Assembly (NCBI GenBank): GCA_016708785.1
Contig: JADJFC010000016.1
Span: 124,001 to 188,000 of the forward strand
DNA length: 64,000 nucleotides
Direction: 5' to 3'
Origin: Bacteroidota bacterium
GTDB taxonomy: Bacteria > Bacteroidota > Bacteroidia > AKYH767-A > 2013-40CM-41-45
Shown here: one piece after another, positions 43,201 through 53,666 of the stretch
How the letters are laid out: the number at the start of each line of letters is the position of its first letter
Position numbering within the stretch: position 1 is the first letter of the stretch
The notes under the pieces: generated by a model
What the model saw: the letters and a program-made list of their open reading frames with translations, nothing else
What the model was told of the DNA's origin: nothing
The model's database searches: none
Translations under genes and position numbers: made by a program

Positions 43201-46043
43201 CAGTAGCATTGAATGTAACAAACGCAACTTCAGGTGCATCTTACCAATGGCAGGAATCTGCAAGTGGTCTGATCGACACATGGACTGATGTTTCAGGTGC
43301 AAACACACCTTCATTCACTACAGCTTCTATTTCAGCATCTACGTACTATCGTGTATATGTAACATGTAGCGCTTCAGGTGACACTTCATTATCACAATTG
43401 GTAACTGTAAGTAATCCTTCAATTGCTACTGTAACAGGTGCTACACGTTGTGGTGTTGGTTCAGTAACAGTTAGTGTTACAGGTTCAGGAAGCTTCGACT
43501 GGTATGCTACTTCTTCAAGTATCACACCGTTGGCTACAAATACAAATACGTATACTGCAACAGTAACAGGTTCTACTACATTCTGGGTAATTGCTTACGA
43601 CGGAACATGTCTTGATCCATTAGGTCGCCAACCGGTGAACGTAACGGTGAATCCGGCTCCGACAGTTTCAATTGCTTCGTCTGCAGGATCTATCTTATGT
43701 AATGGTACAACTACTACATTGACTGCATCAAGTTCTAATGATCCTAACTATACTTATGGTTGGTCACTAGACGGTATCACTGTTATTGCAACAGGCGCTA
43801 CTTATGCAGTGACTCCTTCAGTAACTACAACTTATTATGTAGGTGCTTTGGATGAAACAGCTGGTACGTTTGCTACTTGTCAGGCGGTTGCTTCAATTAC
43901 GATCACTGTAAATGATATTCCTCCGGTTCCTGTGGTAACACAGTCTTCTGAAGTGAATTGTAACCTTCCGGTAAATGATGTTCTTACAGCAACGAATGCT
44001 ACTTATGGTACAACTGCAATTTACTCGCAGACTACTATTCCATTCGCTCCGTTGACAGGAACACCAATCGCAGGTCCTTCAGGTGATGATACCTACAGTG
44101 CAGCAATTCCTATAGGATTCTCATTCCCATTCTATGGTGCGAATTACACGGATGTGCACATTTCTACAAATGGATTCATTTCGTTTGATGCAGGTTCAGG
44201 AGCAGGATGTTGTTCAGGTCAATTAATTCCAAATGCAACTACACCAAACAATGTAATCGCAGCTTGTTGGACAGATTTGAACACAGGTGCAGGTGGTACA
44301 ATTGACTACTTCAATCTTACTTCTCCGAATCGTTTCGTAGTTAACTATAACGGCGTTTCTCATTATGCAGGAACACCTCAGGTTACAAGTCAAATCGTGA
44401 TCTTCGAAGATGGTACAGTTCAGATCCACAATACAAGCATCAATGCTCAGGGTACAATGACTCAGGGTATTGAAGATGCAACAGGTGCAAACGCATCTGC
44501 GGTTGCTGGTGGAAATGCTTCTACTACATTCGCATTAACGAATACTTCATACCAGTGGACACCGGTACCAAACTTGTATAACATCTCATGGTCACCTTCA
44601 ACAGGTCTGAGTTCAACTACAGGTTCACCGGTAACAGCTAGTCCTACAACGACTACTACTTACACGGTTACGTACACAGATCCACTTACAGGATGTTCAA
44701 ATTCAGCTCCGGTAACAGTAATTGTAACTCCTCTCACTCCTCCAACTATCGTCGCTTCTGCAACAACAATTTGCGGTGGTTCTCCGGTAACATTGGATGC
44801 GGGTACAGGTTATACAAGCTATAGCTGGTCTGATGGTGTTTCAGTAGTAGGTACTTCACAGGTTCTTACTGTATCACCTACTACTACTACTACTTATACA
44901 TTGACTGTATTGAATGGTACTTGTCAGGCGGAAGCTACACAGACCATCAACGTATTCAGTGTAACACCTGCAAATATCACATCTACAAACGGTGCAACGT
45001 TCTGTGCTCCGGGTACGACTACTCTTGGAGTAGATGCTACATTCAACAGCTACTTATGGTCAACTTCTGAGACGACAGCTACAATCACAGCTGCTTCAAG
45101 CGGAACATACAGTGTAACCGTTTCAGATGGTAACAGTTGTACACAGTCGCTTTCATATGTAGTTGTAATCAATCCGTTGCCTCCAACTGCAGTAGTAACT
45201 GCAAGTGGTCCGACGACACTTTGTGATGATTTTAGCAACAATGTTATACTTTCAGCTGATACAACAGGTGCAGGTGCAGGTGCTTCAATTGCATGGAATG
45301 ACTTTGGTGGTGGAACAGATAATACATTGTACTTAGATGCGAATGACTTAACATTCGTGATCCTTGGCAGTCCATTCACGTTCAACTTTACAGTGACGAA
45401 TTCATATGGCTGTTCAGCTGTATCGAATGACATTACAGTAACAGTTGTTACATGTGGTGACCCAATGACCATCAACCTGAATGTGTTCTTACAAGGATAT
45501 TATTTAGGAGCAGGTGCAATGGAGCCGGTATTGGCAAATCAAGGTGTACCGGGTGCAACAGGTTTAGAAACGGATACTATCCAGGTCGAGATCTACGATG
45601 CAACTACATTCTTGCCTGCAGGTTCTGCTAAAGCAGTATTGATGACAGATGGTACAGCAACAGCTGTAATTACCGGAGTAGATGGAAGTTATTATGTTGC
45701 AGTTCGTCAACGTAACCACATCCTTACATGGTCATCAGTACCAGTTGCTTTTGCTACTGCTACACCTACTAGTTATGACTTTACAACTTCTCCGCTTCAG
45801 GCATTCTCTTCGGATCTTGCTGATAAATTCGCGGAAGGTATCTACTCGCTTTATGTTGGTGATATTAACCAGGACGAGTTCGTAGATGGAAACGATTACC
45901 CTCAATTTGATTCTGATAATGCAGCGGGTCTATGCTGTGATTATTATGCAACAGATATGAACGGTGATGGATTTGTGGATGGTAATGATTATCCGCAATT
46001 CGATACTAACAATTCACTTGGTGTAAGTTCAGTACACCCATAA
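28256..46043 (+). CDS. Giant multidomain surface adhesin (about 5,930 residues) with dockerin-like C-terminal module; two frame breaks
   Basis: The start is ATG 28256, with a signal peptide ending near LQTNAQ/VDVT. Single-base breaks near 29268 and 34535 split it into three frames that otherwise abut exactly. Approximate residue map: right-handed beta-helix 100-450, ending in DFDGDARPGP and DIGADEF; five copies of a roughly 180-residue module with YGGLKSQ or YGGAKHQ (near 620, 1050, 1480, 3040 and 4315); Ig-like CHU-type repeats ending FDGSCESxRTEV; an InlB-like repeat near 1800; a second beta-helix 2130-2880; GEVED domains near 3480, 3900 and 4760; a nidogen-like sandwich near 5260-5435. The last 195 residues hold two EF-hand loops (DINQDEFVDGND, DMNGDGFVDGND). 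No T9SS tail is seen. It probably mediates adhesion; secretion route uncertain. Confidence 0.85.
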
Positions 46044-46048
46044 TAAAT

Positions 46049-46088
46049 ATTGGAGGTGATAACGCGGCCCAGCGTTATCGCCTCCAAT
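46049..46088 (+). terminator. Hairpin between the giant adhesin and the SprB-type gene
   Basis: A 17-bp stem (ATTGGAGGTGATAACGC with its near-perfect complement, one G-T wobble, loop of 6) starts 6 nt after the stop. It is followed by only a weak T-rich tract, so it may attenuate rather than fully stop transcription into the next adhesin gene. Confidence 0.65.
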
Positions 46089-46142
46089 TATTATTTCACA
46101 TAAATCGAAAAAGAAACTAACAATTAACTAAACAAACAATAC

Positions 46143-49100
46143 ATGAAAACAATTACGCATCTCTTCACCAGAGGGGTCTTCGTGACTCTGCTCGTCTTCT
46201 TGGCGGCTCTGGGGACCAGTAGTGGACAGACTTATACGCTGTCTACTGCCAATTGTACGACAACATCCAACTCGTTTGAGTTTGATGTGATGGTAACCAA
46301 TACTAACGCATCAACTGATTTGCGTATGAATGGTACGGTAATTCGAGGAAATCTGCCTGCAGCATTGATTGCATCAGGAACAAACACGATCGCTTTCTCT
46401 TTTGTTAATGATGGACAGTCGATCATTCCGAACAGTTTTCCGCCAAACAGTGTAATTACATTTTCTTACACTCCGGCATCAAGACTATTCAGTACATCTA
46501 CATTGAACACGGTTTACAACAACAACACTTGTTCGGCGCCATTAATTGCTCCGGGAGCAACTGCAAAAATCGGTCGTTTCAGATTATTGAATTCTACGAA
46601 TAACTTCGTAGCAGGTCAGGCAGCTACATTTACATGGGCTACTACCGCTTCAATTATTGCCTATGCAAATTGTACAACAACAACAAGTACAACTTTAGTT
46701 AAAACACTGGCAGCACCTTGTTCAGTTCCAATTCCTTCAAGTTGTGCTATCTCAGCTTCAATTCAATCACAGATCGACGTACTTTGTTTCGGTGGAACAG
46801 GATTTGCAACAGCAACCTCAACAGGTGGTGTGGAGCCGGTTACTTATTCATGGAATACAACTCCTCCTCAGTCAGGTGCAACAGCATCAGGACTTCTTGC
46901 GGGAGGAACTTATGTTGTAACAGCGACTGGAGCTAATGCTTGTTCAGCAACAGCGTCAGTAACAATCACTGGTCCTGCTTCAGCATTAGTTGCTTCAGCT
47001 TCTCAGGATGCACCGATTCTTTGTAACGGTGGTTCAACAACAGTAACAGTAAGTGCAACAGGTGGAACTGCTCCTTATACAGGAACCGGAACATTCTCTG
47101 CAACTGCTGGTTCTAATACGTATACAGTAACAGATGCTAATGGTTGTACTTCAAGTTCAACAGTTGAAGTGACTCAACCTTCTGCGCTTTTGTTATCTCT
47201 TACTCATGAGAATGCACTTTGCTTCGGAGAATCAACAGGTTCTATTACAGCAGTTGGAACAGGTGGAACAGGTCCATATACTTATTCACTTAATAGTTTA
47301 CCGGCACAGACATCAGGATTCTTCGGTGGCTTAGCTGCGGGTAACTATTTTGTCGATGTTAAAGATGCTAATGGATGTGTAACAGGTTCTACAATTACAG
47401 TAGGTGAGCCGGTAGCATTAACAGCTTCTGCAACATCAACTCCAACATCTACTCCGGTATCTACTGACGGAACAGCTTTAGTTAGTGCGAACGGTGGAAC
47501 AACTCCATACACAATTACATGGAATACAATACCGGTTCAAACAGGTGCATTTGCATCAGGACTTGCTGCAGGTTCTTATACTGCAACTATCGTTGATCAG
47601 AACGGTTGTTCAACAACAGCTTCTGTAACGGTGTCTTCACCATCTTGTGCTCTTTTAGTTTCTGCAACACATACAGATGTATCTTGTTTCGGTGGAACGA
47701 ATGGTACTGCTAGTGCATCATCAACAGGTGGTACAGGAGTAGTTACATATACGATCATGCCGGGCGGAGGCTCAAATACAACAGGATTATTCACAGGTCT
47801 TGCTTCAGGTGTTTATACAATCACAGGTGTTGATGAGAACCTTTGTTCTTCTTCTGCAACAGTAACAGTAGGAAGTCCTACAGAACTTGTTGGATCTTCA
47901 TCAGCTACAGCAATCGCTTGTAACGGTGGTTCATCTACAGTAACAGTATCTGCAACAGGCGGAACAGCTCCTTACACAGGAACAGGTTCATTCTCTGAAG
48001 TAGCAGGAACGTATACTTACACAGTAACTGATGCTAACGGTTGTACAGCTACAACTACGATCACTATCACTCAGCCATCTGCAGTTGTTGCATCGTCTTC
48101 AGCTACAGCAATCGCTTGTTTCGGTGGTTCATCAACAGTAACAGTATCTGCAACAGGTGGAACTGCTCCTTACACAGGAACAGGTACATTCACTGAAGCA
48201 GCAGGAACACACTCTTATACAGTAACAGACGCTAACGGTTGTACAGCTACAACTTCAGTGACAGTCACTGAGCCGGCTGTTCTTTTAGCTTCAGCAACTT
48301 CAACAAATGCATCTTGCCCAACTTGTACTGATGGAACAGTTTCTATCTCTTCAGTAACAGGTGGAACAGCTCCATACACTTACACAGATCTTACTGATCT
48401 GGGTTCTGGTACATATTGTATCACAGTAACAGACGCTAACGGATGTACAGCTCAGGCTTGTGCTACTGTAGGTGCTGCTTGTCAATCGTAGCTTCATCTT
48501 CTCAAGGTGCTGCTATCCTTTGTAACGGTGGAACAACTACAGTAACGGTTTCTCAAACTGGCGGTACATTACCGGTATCAGGAACAGGAACATTCACAGT
48601 AGGTGCAGGAACTCATAATTACACAGTAACTGATGCTAACGGTTGTTCTTCTACAACTACAATCACAGTAACTGAGCCATCTGCAGTTGTTGCTTCGTCT
48701 TCAGCTACAGCGATCCTTTGTAACGGTGGTTCTTCAACAGTAACAGTATCTGCAACAGGTGGAACAGCTCCTTATACAGGAACAGGTTCATTCTCTGAAG
48801 TAGCAGGAACTTATACTTACACAGTAACTGATGCTAACGGTTGTACAGCTACAACTACAGTAACTATCACTGAGCCATCTGCAGTTGTTGCTTCGTCTTC
48901 AGCTCACGGCTTCTTCCGTACTGAGCTACGGTTGTTCTTCTCACTCATCAGTACGCGCGGTTGTTGCTTCGTCTTCAGCTACAGCGATCCTTTGTAATGG
49001 TGGTTCTTCAACAGTAACAGTATCAGCAACAGGTGGAACAGCTCCTTATTCAGGAACAGGTTCATTCTCTGAAACAGCAGGAACTTATACTTACACAGTA

Positions 49101-51173
49101 ACTGACGCTAACGGTTGTTCAGCTACAACTACAGTAACAATCACTGAGCCTGCTGTTTTAGTTGCTTCTGCAACAGCGCAAGGAACAATTGCATGTTTCG
49201 GTGGTTCAGCTTCTGTTGACGTAACTGCAACAGGTGGAACAGCTCCATACTCTGGAACAGGTTCATTCACTCAATTTGCAGGAACAACTACTTACACAGT
49301 AACTGATGCGAACGGATGTACATCTACATCTTCAGTAACATTGACTGAGCCGGCAAAAGTTGAAGGAACAACAACAACAACACCTTCTTCATGTGCAGGT
49401 AGCGATGGTACTGCAACAGTATCTGCTACAGGTGGTACAGGTTCTTATACTTACCTATGGTCTAATGGACAAACATCAGCAACTGCTACAGGTCTTGCAA
49501 TCGGAACATACACAGTAGTTATTACTGATGCTAACGGTTGTACAGGTTCTGCTTCAGCAACAGTTGGTGGTTCAGGTGGTTCACCAGCTACACCAGGTGC
49601 AATTGCAGGTCCTGCAGGTGCTTGTCGTAACACTTCAGGTATTGTGTTCTCTGTAGCTGCGGTTCCAGGTGCAACATCTTATATCTGGACACTTCCTTCA
49701 GGTGCAACAGGTTCTTCTACAACAAACAGTATTACTGTATCATTCGGTTCTACTTATGGTGGTGGATTTATTTGTGTAGCTGCGGTTAACACATGTGGAA
49801 CATCATTGACATCTTGTATGAACATTCCGGTTATCACAGTTTATCCTGGTCAACCTTCAGTTATCGTAGGTCCGGCTGCAGCTTGTGCCGGTGGAACATA
49901 TACTTATTCAACTACATCATCTAACGCATTGAGCTACACTTGGACTGTTACAGGTTCAGGAGTAACAATCGTAAGTGGTCAGGGAACAAACACAGTTCAG
50001 GTAAGTGTACCGGTAGGCTTCGGTCAAGGTTCAGTACAGGTTCGTGGTGTTAACTGTAATGGAATTAGTGCAGTTCGTGGTATGACAATTACAGGTACAC
50101 CGACTCACTCAAATACAATTACAGGTCCTAACTTTGTATGTGCAGGTGGATCAGCTACTTATACAATGGCAAAGGTAACAGGTGCAACAGCACATGTTTG
50201 GTCAGTAACAGGTGATGCAACAGTAGCTTCTCAAACAACTACTGCAACAACAACTTCAGCAACGATCAACTTTGGTCCAACATGGACTTCAGGAATTGTT
50301 ACTGTATCTGCTTCAAACAGCTGTGGTTCATTCGCTCGTTCATTCACAGTTAACTCAACACCAACTCAACCAGGTTCAATCACTGGTCCGGGTTCAGGTC
50401 TTTGTGGATTAACAGGTGTTACTTATTCAATTGCAGCAGTAGCAGGAGCAACATCATATACATGGACAGTTCCAGTAGGTGTTACAATTGCTTCAACTGC
50501 TCCAAGTGGATTATCAATCGTGGTTGACTTCACACCGGCATTTGTATCTAACTCAGCACCGATTTGTGTAAGTGCAAGCAATTCATGCGGAACAGGTCCG
50601 GCACGTTGTTTCACTGTAACTTCTCGTCCATCTGCTCCGGTTATTACTGGTCCGGCTTCAGTTTGTAAATCAAACAGTGCAGTTGTATACAATGCGTCTG
50701 CGGTTGCAAGTGCAACTTCATATTCTTGGTCTGTAACTGGTGGTGCTTCTATTGCTCCGGCAGGATCAAGTGCAACAGTAAACTTCAACACAGCTTTAAG
50801 TACAACAGCAGTGGTTCGTGTAAACGCAATCAATGCTTGTGGTGCTTCTCAGCCGGGTGCGAAAACAGTTGCAGTTAGTCTATTCTGCCGTACAGCAGCT
50901 GACGATGTAACGGTTTCTAATACTGAATTAGGTGCATATCCAAACCCTACATCAGGAAAAGCAACTGTATCATTCAATGCAGCTAGCGAGTCTAAATATC
51001 TTGTAAAAGTAACTGACATGATCGGTAACGCATTGGTAAGCGATGTAGTTAACGCAAATGAAGGTCGCAATACTCAGGATATCGACCTAACAGGAGTAGC
51101 AAAAGGTATTTACATGATCAGCGTAACTGCTGCTGATGGAAGTACTGAAACTATCCGCCTGGTAGTGGAATAA
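46143..51173 (+). CDS. SprB-repeat adhesin with T9SS type A sorting domain; compensated frame breaks at about 48485 and 48905
   Basis: A signal peptide (GVFVTLLVFLAALGTSSGQ) is followed by an N-terminal module with FEFDVMVTNTNASTDLRMN. About thirteen SprB-type repeats of roughly 65 residues follow from 46780 to 49560 (CFGG or CNGG, then ATGGTAPYTGTG, then YTVTDANGC). PKD-like domains follow (GPAGACRNTSGIVFSVAAVP and similar). The end is a T9SS type A sorting domain: AYPNPTSGKATVSF, then GIYMISVTAADGS, then IRLVVE. The frame shifts near 48485 and returns near 48905-48955 across a scrambled repeat unit, so the ends are in one frame. The product is about 1,676 residues, exported by T9SS and anchored at the surface. 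SprB-type proteins serve gliding or adhesion in Bacteroidota. Confidence 0.88.
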
Positions 51174-51191
51174 TCCAACTTTAGATTACTT

Positions 51192-51230
51192 AAAAGGGGG
51201 TGTAAGCAATGGCTTACACCCCCTTTTTTT
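51192..51230 (+). terminator. Strong intrinsic terminator after the SprB-type gene
   Basis: The stem AAAGGGGGTGTAAGC pairs with GCTTACACCCCCTTT around a 4-nt loop and is followed by a T-run. It lies about 20 nt after the stop codon, so it separates the SprB-type gene from the 51365 gene. Confidence 0.93.
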
Positions 51231-51364
51231 ATACAATTTTTCCCTGTTTCAAGTGTTCTTTAATGAGTTTAAAATTTTGGCATAAAAATTTGTAATTTCC
51301 CAATCTCTATTGTATCTTAGTGAAATAGAAATATGGCAATTACTGCGCATTAAATTCCCGCATC

Positions 51365-52600
51365 ATGAAAATTAGATTACTCTTAGTATTCGCACTTATT
51401 GTGCAATCAGTTATTGTGAAAGCACAAGATCCAAGTGCATCATTTTACATTGATCATCCAATGTACATTTCGCCAAGTGTATATGAATTTGATGTGATGG
51501 TAAAAGCTAGTGGATCGACAACTGCATTTGACCTGCGAACATTTCAAGCAGGAATTTATGTGAATAGTTCTTGGGTAAATGGAGGAACTTTAACGCTAAC
51601 AACTGCGCCAGGTTATTCAGAGCTTACTTCGCCTTCTTACAATGGCGCTTATCAGTGGAATGCAACGGACAAGCTTATCAACTGTTCGGTTAATTATAAT
51701 GTGAAGCCAACACCATCTACTTGTATCTCTACATTAGTTGAGGTTCTTCCATTGCGTGTTGCAAGAATCCGCGCGACTAATTCAGTTTCTTACGGATGCG
51801 CAACGCCGGATCTTAAATTCAATTATGTAGCCAACAATTCGCCGCTTCGCTTAAGAACTTCTTTCTCATGGAGAGCTTCCGGTTGTACAACAAATTATGA
51901 ATTATTTTATCCCGGCAGAACTTATAACGGCGTTGCAAAATTCAATGATGAAACGTATTCAACATCAGATGCAGATGCAAGATCAATTGTAAATGCACCG
52001 GTGAATATTGGAAATTGTTTTCCACTTCTTGAATTGACTTTGATGCTCGAAGGTTACTATGCAGGAGGCGGGACAATGCAGCCTGTGCTATTAAATCAGG
52101 CAGTAAAGAGTGTATCATATCTGCAGACAGATTCTGTTACAGTTGAATTACGTCCTGAAGCGAATCCTTCAATTGTATTCGCAACGATCAGAGGTGTAGT
52201 TATGACGGATGGTAAGATCACTTGTGCTTTGCCTGCAGGAGCTGCCGGTAATTCATATTATATAGCTGTTTATCATAGAAGTTCAGTTCAGACATGGAGT
52301 AATCCGGTACTGATTGATCCGAATTTTACGACTTACGACTTCACGGATTTAGCAAGTAAGTCATTTGCTGATAATGCATCATCTGTAGATGCTGGAGTTT
52401 TTGCATTTTATTCAGGGGATTTAAATCAGGATGAATTTGTTGATGGAAATGATTACCCTTCTTTTGATGCCGGAAATAGTGCCGGTTTGAGTGGTGATTA
52501 TTACGCTGAAGATATGAATGGCGATGGATTTGTTGACGGAAACGACTATCCTCTATTTGATCAGAACAATTCCTTGGGTATATCTTCAATTCATCCGTAA
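51365..52600 (+). CDS. Secreted protein with SprB-type N-terminal module and dockerin-like C-terminal module
   Basis: This 411-residue protein has a signal peptide (LLLVFALIVQSVIVKA/QDPS). Residues 20-215 include YEFDVMVKASGSTTAFDLRT, matching the N-terminal module of the SprB-type protein (FEFDVMV...TDLRMN). Residues 220-411 match the C-terminus of the giant adhesin almost motif by motif: LMLEGYYAGGGTMQPVLLNQ, then VVMTDGKI, then YYIAVYHRSSVQTWS, then two EF-hand loops DLNQDEFVDGND and DMNGDGFVDGND, ending NNSLGISSIHP. It is thus a minimal two-module relative of both neighbours. No T9SS type A tail is present. A terminator follows. Function is unknown; a surface-attached or scaffolding component is plausible. 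Confidence 0.82.
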   Translation: MKIRLLLVFALIVQSVIVKAQDPSASFYIDHPMYISPSVYEFDVMVKASGSTTAFDLRTFQAGIYVNSSWVNGGTLTLTTAPGYSELTSPSYNGAYQWNATDKLINCSVNYNVKPTPSTCISTLVEVLPLRVARIRATNSVSYGCATPDLKFNYVANNSPLRLRTSFSWRASGCTTNYELFYPGRTYNGVAKFNDETYSTSDADARSIVNAPVNIGNCFPLLELTLMLEGYYAGGGTMQPVLLNQAVKSVSYLQTDSVTVELRPEANPSIVFATIRGVVMTDGKITCALPAGAAGNSYYIAVYHRSSVQTWSNPVLIDPNFTTYDFTDLASKSFADNASSVDAGVFAFYSGDLNQDEFVDGNDYPSFDAGNSAGLSGDYYAEDMNGDGFVDGNDYPLFDQNNSLGISSIHP

Positions 52601-52620
52601 TAGAAAAAAGAATATTAGTG

Positions 52621-52652
52621 AAAAGGGAACCGAAAGGTTCCCTTTTTTTTTA
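52621..52652 (+). terminator. Intrinsic terminator after the 51365 gene
   Basis: The stem AAAAGGGAACC, loop GAAA, GGTTCCCTTTT is followed by an uninterrupted T-run. It lies 20 nt after the stop and isolates the downstream regulated gene. Confidence 0.95.
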
Positions 52653-52681
52653 GGTAATTTGTTTGTAAGCTGTTACAAACG

Positions 52682-52745
52682 TGTGAATATTGTAACTCTT
52701 CTTGGTAATTATGTAAGAGAAATTATAGGCCTGTTTTTATCTTTG
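52682..52745 (+). promoter_or_regulatory. Regulated promoter: 35-nt shared operator motif plus -7 box
   Basis: The operator-like motif occupies 52682-52716 (TGTGAAT, 2 nt, TGTAA, 12 nt, ATTATGTAA). After 21 nt comes TATCTTTG (52738-52745), a perfect TAnnTTTG Bacteroidota -7 box. The gene starts 22 nt further. The same layout occurs at 53577 and 61923. Confidence 0.75.
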
Positions 52746-52767
52746 TTGTAGAAACAAAAAATGCAAT

Positions 52768-53091
52768 ATGAAAAAATCAAGCAAAATTACATGGCCATTA
52801 ATTGCATTGGTTGCAATTTTGTCATTTGCTCCTTCTGATATACGGGCAGATGAAAAAAAGGTCGTCACGACAGAGCAAAAGCAGCTTGAATCTGCAAAGG
52901 CAAAGGTGCTATTGACAAGGTTGCACGAAATTGATGCAATTGATAAATCAAAATTGTCGGCACCTGAAAAAAAGCAAATGAGGAAAGAGGTTCGTTCAAT
53001 AAAAAAGACTTTGACAGAAATGGGCGAAGGTGTTTATCTTTCTGTTGGCGGAATAATAATTATCATCTTATTGCTGATCTTATTACTCTGA
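52768..53091 (+). CDS. Small secreted/membrane-tail protein of unknown function
   Basis: This 107-residue protein has an N-terminal signal-like segment (ITWPLIALVAILSFAPSDIRA) and a charged helical middle rich in Lys and Glu (KQLESAKAKVLLTRLHEIDA, KKQMRKEVRSIKKTL). Its C-terminal membrane segment is made almost wholly of Ile and Leu (GGIIIIILLLILLL). I do not recognise a named family. A 51-residue lmo0937-type membrane protein follows 72 nt downstream, an arrangement suggestive of a small envelope-stress operon. It lies behind one of the three shared-motif promoters, so it is probably co-regulated with the beta-barrel gene at 53667 and the AraC gene at 62015. Confidence 0.75.
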   Translation: MKKSSKITWPLIALVAILSFAPSDIRADEKKVVTTEQKQLESAKAKVLLTRLHEIDAIDKSKLSAPEKKQMRKEVRSIKKTLTEMGEGVYLSVGGIIIIILLLILLL

Positions 53092-53163
53092 TAAGTGGAT
53101 TTGAGCTAATATAGAGACTTGCGAATTTATTTAAAAAAATAATTAAACACTAAATACAAAGCC

Positions 53164-53319
53164 ATGGGAAATTTACTTTACATTATTGCAGTAATATTAG
53201 TTATCGGATGGTTGATCGGATTCGTAGGTTATAATGCCGGCGGACTGATTCACGTCCTTCTTGTAATAGCTATAGTTGTAGTTTTATTGAGAGTTATTCA
53301 GGGCAGAAAGCCGCTTTGA
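53164..53319 (+). CDS. lmo0937-type 51-residue membrane protein
   Basis: The start is ATG 53164. The 51-residue product has two hydrophobic segments (YIIAVILVIGWLIGFVGY and HVLLVIAIVVVLLRVI) separated by NAGGLI and ends in the basic tail QGRKPL. Length, two-helix layout and the GWLIGF/GGLIHVLLVIA pattern match the small lmo0937-family membrane proteins, often induced under stress, whose role is unknown. It probably forms one transcript with the gene before it and ends at the perfect palindrome 11 nt downstream. Confidence 0.8.
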   Translation: MGNLLYIIAVILVIGWLIGFVGYNAGGLIHVLLVIAIVVVLLRVIQGRKPL

Positions 53320-53329
53320 TAACTAATAA

Positions 53330-53369
53330 CTAATAATAAATCCCGATAGCTATCGGGATTTATTATTAG
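53330..53369. terminator. Perfect 40-bp palindrome, probable bidirectional terminator
   Basis: The 20-bp arm CTAATAATAAATCCCGATAG is followed immediately by its exact reverse complement, with no loop. The core ATCCCGATAGCTATCGGGAT also occurs in diverged form at 25831-25850 and 58384-58403. Two TAACTAA heptamers overlap its left arm and TTATTAG heptamers recur at 53427-53447. Confidence 0.85.
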
Positions 53370-53490
53370 CCTTTTATTTTACACGCTCACGCCTTCCATC
53401 AGCGTCTACTTTTTATTCTTCATAAATTATTAGTTATTAGTTATTATTTTTTCGTTTTTAATTTTTTTCTTTTTCGTTTTCGTTTATCTT

Positions 53491-53560
<70 letters not shown>

Positions 53561-53576
53561 CACCATTTTACCAATC

Positions 53577-53641
53577 TGTGAATCTTGTAATTCTTTGCTC
53601 CAATTATGTAATGTTGTTGCCCTGGTTTAAGCTCACCTTTG
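53577..53641 (+). promoter_or_regulatory. Regulated promoter: 35-nt shared operator motif plus -7-like box
   Basis: The motif lies at 53577-53611 (TGTGAAT, 2 nt, TGTAA, 12 nt, ATTATGTAA), identical in all defined positions to the copy at 52682. After 22 nt comes CACCTTTG (53634-53641), one base from TAnnTTTG. The gene starts 25 nt further. Confidence 0.72.
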
Positions 53642-53666
53642 TTGTGAAATACTAAACTAAACCAAA

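Noticed and set aside
30024..45475. Numerous antisense frames opposite the adhesin genes, including one of 190 residues at 42086-42658
   Set aside because: The repeated Thr/Ser/Ala/Gly codon usage of the adhesins leaves the opposite strand open; translations are Val/Ala-rich shadows without starts or motifs.
3900..48960. Programmed ribosomal frameshifting as the cause of the many breaks
   Set aside because: Breaks are too many, go in both directions, lie at ordinary homopolymers and lack consistent slippery-site or downstream-structure context.
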